Part shown: piece by piece, positions 5,974 through 6,864 of the stretch
Position numbering within the stretch: position 1 is the stretch's first letter
Layout of the letters: every line of letters begins with the position of its first letter
Origin: Selenomonas sp.
GTDB taxonomy: Bacteria > Bacillota_C > Negativicutes > Selenomonadales > Selenomonadaceae
DNA: 6,864 nucleotides
Assembly (NCBI GenBank): GCA_017940705.1
Contig: JAGAYB010000047.1
Span: forward strand, 1 to 6,864
Direction: 5' to 3'
Made by a program: the position numbers and the translations under genes
The notes under the pieces: generated by a model
Database searches by the model: none
What the model saw: only the letters and a program-made list of their open reading frames with translations
Told to the model about the DNA's origin: nothing

Positions 5974-6696
5974 ATGGCAAAATTGAAATACATTATTCTG
6001 GTGCTTTTGGTAGTGGCTGTGGCCGGTGGTGCCGGTTTCTATGCCGCTGTGCAATACGACCGAACGCGGGCTATAGTGCAGGCCGAGCAGGACAAAAAAG
6101 ACGCTGCCAAACAGGCGCAGATACAGGAAAAAGAAGCGGCGGAGAAGGCGCAGAAAGACAAGGCCAGACGTAAGCAGGAACTGCTTGACAAGCGCATGGG
6201 GCGCGCCGAGGAACCTGACCAGGTGATTCGCGGACTGACCGCCGATATGCTGGTCAGCAAGGAAATGGACGGTTCCACCTACTATCGCTATGAAGAGCCG
6301 ACGGAGCATGGTATTTTCCTGCAGCCCTACATTGTCCGTGATGGCGGTGGTACGGCGGTGCTGCATGTGATACTGCGTCATCGCGGCAACAGGGCGATGG
6401 GCTTTCAAGGCGTAGGCCTGCAGACAAGTGAAGACGATGTTTATCAGGTCAGAGCCAGTGGTCAGGTCACGACCTCCCAGATAAATGACGGGATTATGGA
6501 ATGGTGTGATCAGGTTGCCGACAAGGAAACTTTAAAGGGCATGGGGGAAGTCGCTGACCAGCTGGCAGGCAAAATTGTCATGCTGGGTGTCAAGGGCGGC
6601 TCCAATGATGACAGAGCCCTGTCAGCGACAGAGGCAATGCGTATCAGAAATATGCTGGAGCTTTGTGACATCCTGAATGGAAAAAAGCGCACTTGA
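5974..6696 (+). CDS. Membrane-anchored coiled-coil protein of unknown function
   Basis: A 240-residue protein that I do not recognise. Residues 1-5 (MAKLK) are basic and followed by a hydrophobic segment at about 6-28 (IILVLLVVAVAGGAGFYAAV within it). This fits a single N-terminal membrane anchor or uncleaved signal with the rest of the chain outside the cytoplasm. Residues about 33-78 are rich in Ala, Glu, Gln and Lys with few hydrophobics, consistent with a helical or coiled-coil stalk. Residues about 85-236 look like a globular domain with mixed strands and helices: YRYEEPTEHGIFLQPYIV (104-121), TAVLHVILRHRG (127-138), and a final helix with TEAMRIRNMLELCDIL (219-234). It contains C178 and C231, and no catalytic motif is recognised. 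It has its own ribosome binding site and a 111-base gap from the sugar operon, so a role in sugar uptake is not implied. The gene that follows also encodes a membrane protein, so the pair may act together at the envelope. Confidence 0.75.
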   Translation: MAKLKYIILVLLVVAVAGGAGFYAAVQYDRTRAIVQAEQDKKDAAKQAQIQEKEAAEKAQKDKARRKQELLDKRMGRAEEPDQVIRGLTADMLVSKEMDGSTYYRYEEPTEHGIFLQPYIVRDGGGTAVLHVILRHRGNRAMGFQGVGLQTSEDDVYQVRASGQVTTSQINDGIMEWCDQVADKETLKGMGEVADQLAGKIVMLGVKGGSNDDRALSATEAMRIRNMLELCDILNGKKRT

Positions 6697-6720
6697 TATA
6701 AGGGAAGGTCGTGATTGGGG

Positions 6721-6864
6721 ATGGAAGTGACTATTTTTCCGCCGTTTGTGGCTCAGGTAATGTTGATTTTAGTAGGAGTTATCAGTCTGGTAGCTTTGGT
6801 GGGGATTGCCTACAATTATTCCATTATCATCAATGGCCGTGGGGAATTTGCCAAAATTGCCGAA
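6721..6864 (+). CDS. Small or N-terminal membrane protein, unknown function (cut by window edge)
   Basis: 48 codons are open from the ATG at 6721 to the window end. Residues 1-9 (MEVTIFPPF) are followed by a hydrophobic stretch at about 10-34, containing VAQVMLILVGVISLVALVGI, which is one clear transmembrane helix. A more polar segment, YNYSIIINGRGEFAKIAE (31-48), comes next. It begins 24 bases after the coiled-coil protein gene, suggesting co-transcription. The start is uncertain. GGAAGG (6703-6708) is 12 bases from the ATG but 6 bases from an in-frame TTG at 6715, which would add two residues. GGGG at 6717-6720 directly touches the ATG. The family is not recognised, and most of the protein may lie outside the window. 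Confidence 0.55.
   Translation, partial: MEVTIFPPFVAQVMLILVGVISLVALVGIAYNYSIIINGRGEFAKIAE

Noticed and set aside
6711..6864. Alternative frame from GTG at 6711
   Set aside because: It is open to the window end, but its translation is rich in Ser, Gly, Cys, His and Trp without structure. The frame from 6721 gives a clean transmembrane helix.

Overview
The window is about 53% G+C by eye and looks like the chromosome of a Bacillota-type anaerobe. The supporting evidence is an RpiR-type regulator, a single-chain PTS permease of the glucose superfamily, purine-rich AGGAGG-like ribosome binding sites and tight gene spacing. A diderm Firmicute of the Selenomonas/Mitsuokella/Megasphaera kind (Negativicutes) would fit, but that is an impression from the protein sequences and is not proven here.

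Layout. (1) Bases 1-198, minus strand: the first 66 codons of a protein resembling sigma-70 region 2, running off the left edge. (2) Bases 199-336: a divergent intergenic region with a good extended -10 promoter facing right. (3) Bases 337-1128, plus: an RpiR/MurR-family regulator (HTH plus SIS sugar-phosphate domain), followed by an intrinsic terminator at about 1157-1192. (4) Bases 1246-5862, plus: three closely spaced genes forming one apparent operon. They are a PTS permease with EIIC, EIIB and EIIA on one chain (alpha-glucoside type), a GH13 alpha-glucosidase and a Cof-type HAD phosphatase. The gaps are 36 and 9 bases. (5) Bases 5974-6696, plus: a membrane-anchored, coiled-coil protein of unknown function, then from 6721 the start of a second small membrane protein running off the right edge.

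How it fits together. The sugar is probably an alpha-linked glucoside (maltose, isomaltose, trehalose or a similar disaccharide). It would be imported and phosphorylated by the PTS protein, which needs only HPr as phosphate donor because its EIIA is built in. The GH13 enzyme would cleave the imported sugar, either phosphorylated or after phosphate removal. The HAD protein is a candidate for removing phosphate from the imported disaccharide or from accumulating sugar phosphates. The RpiR protein probably senses a sugar phosphate and controls the cluster. The GH13 N-terminus looks like trehalose-6-phosphate hydrolase, but the region that binds the substrate phosphate in that family does not. The exact substrate, and whether it is hydrolysed in phosphorylated form, is therefore the open question.

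I see no CRISPR array, tRNA, rRNA, insertion sequence or defence system. This is mostly an ordinary sugar-utilisation locus with a few details worth checking.
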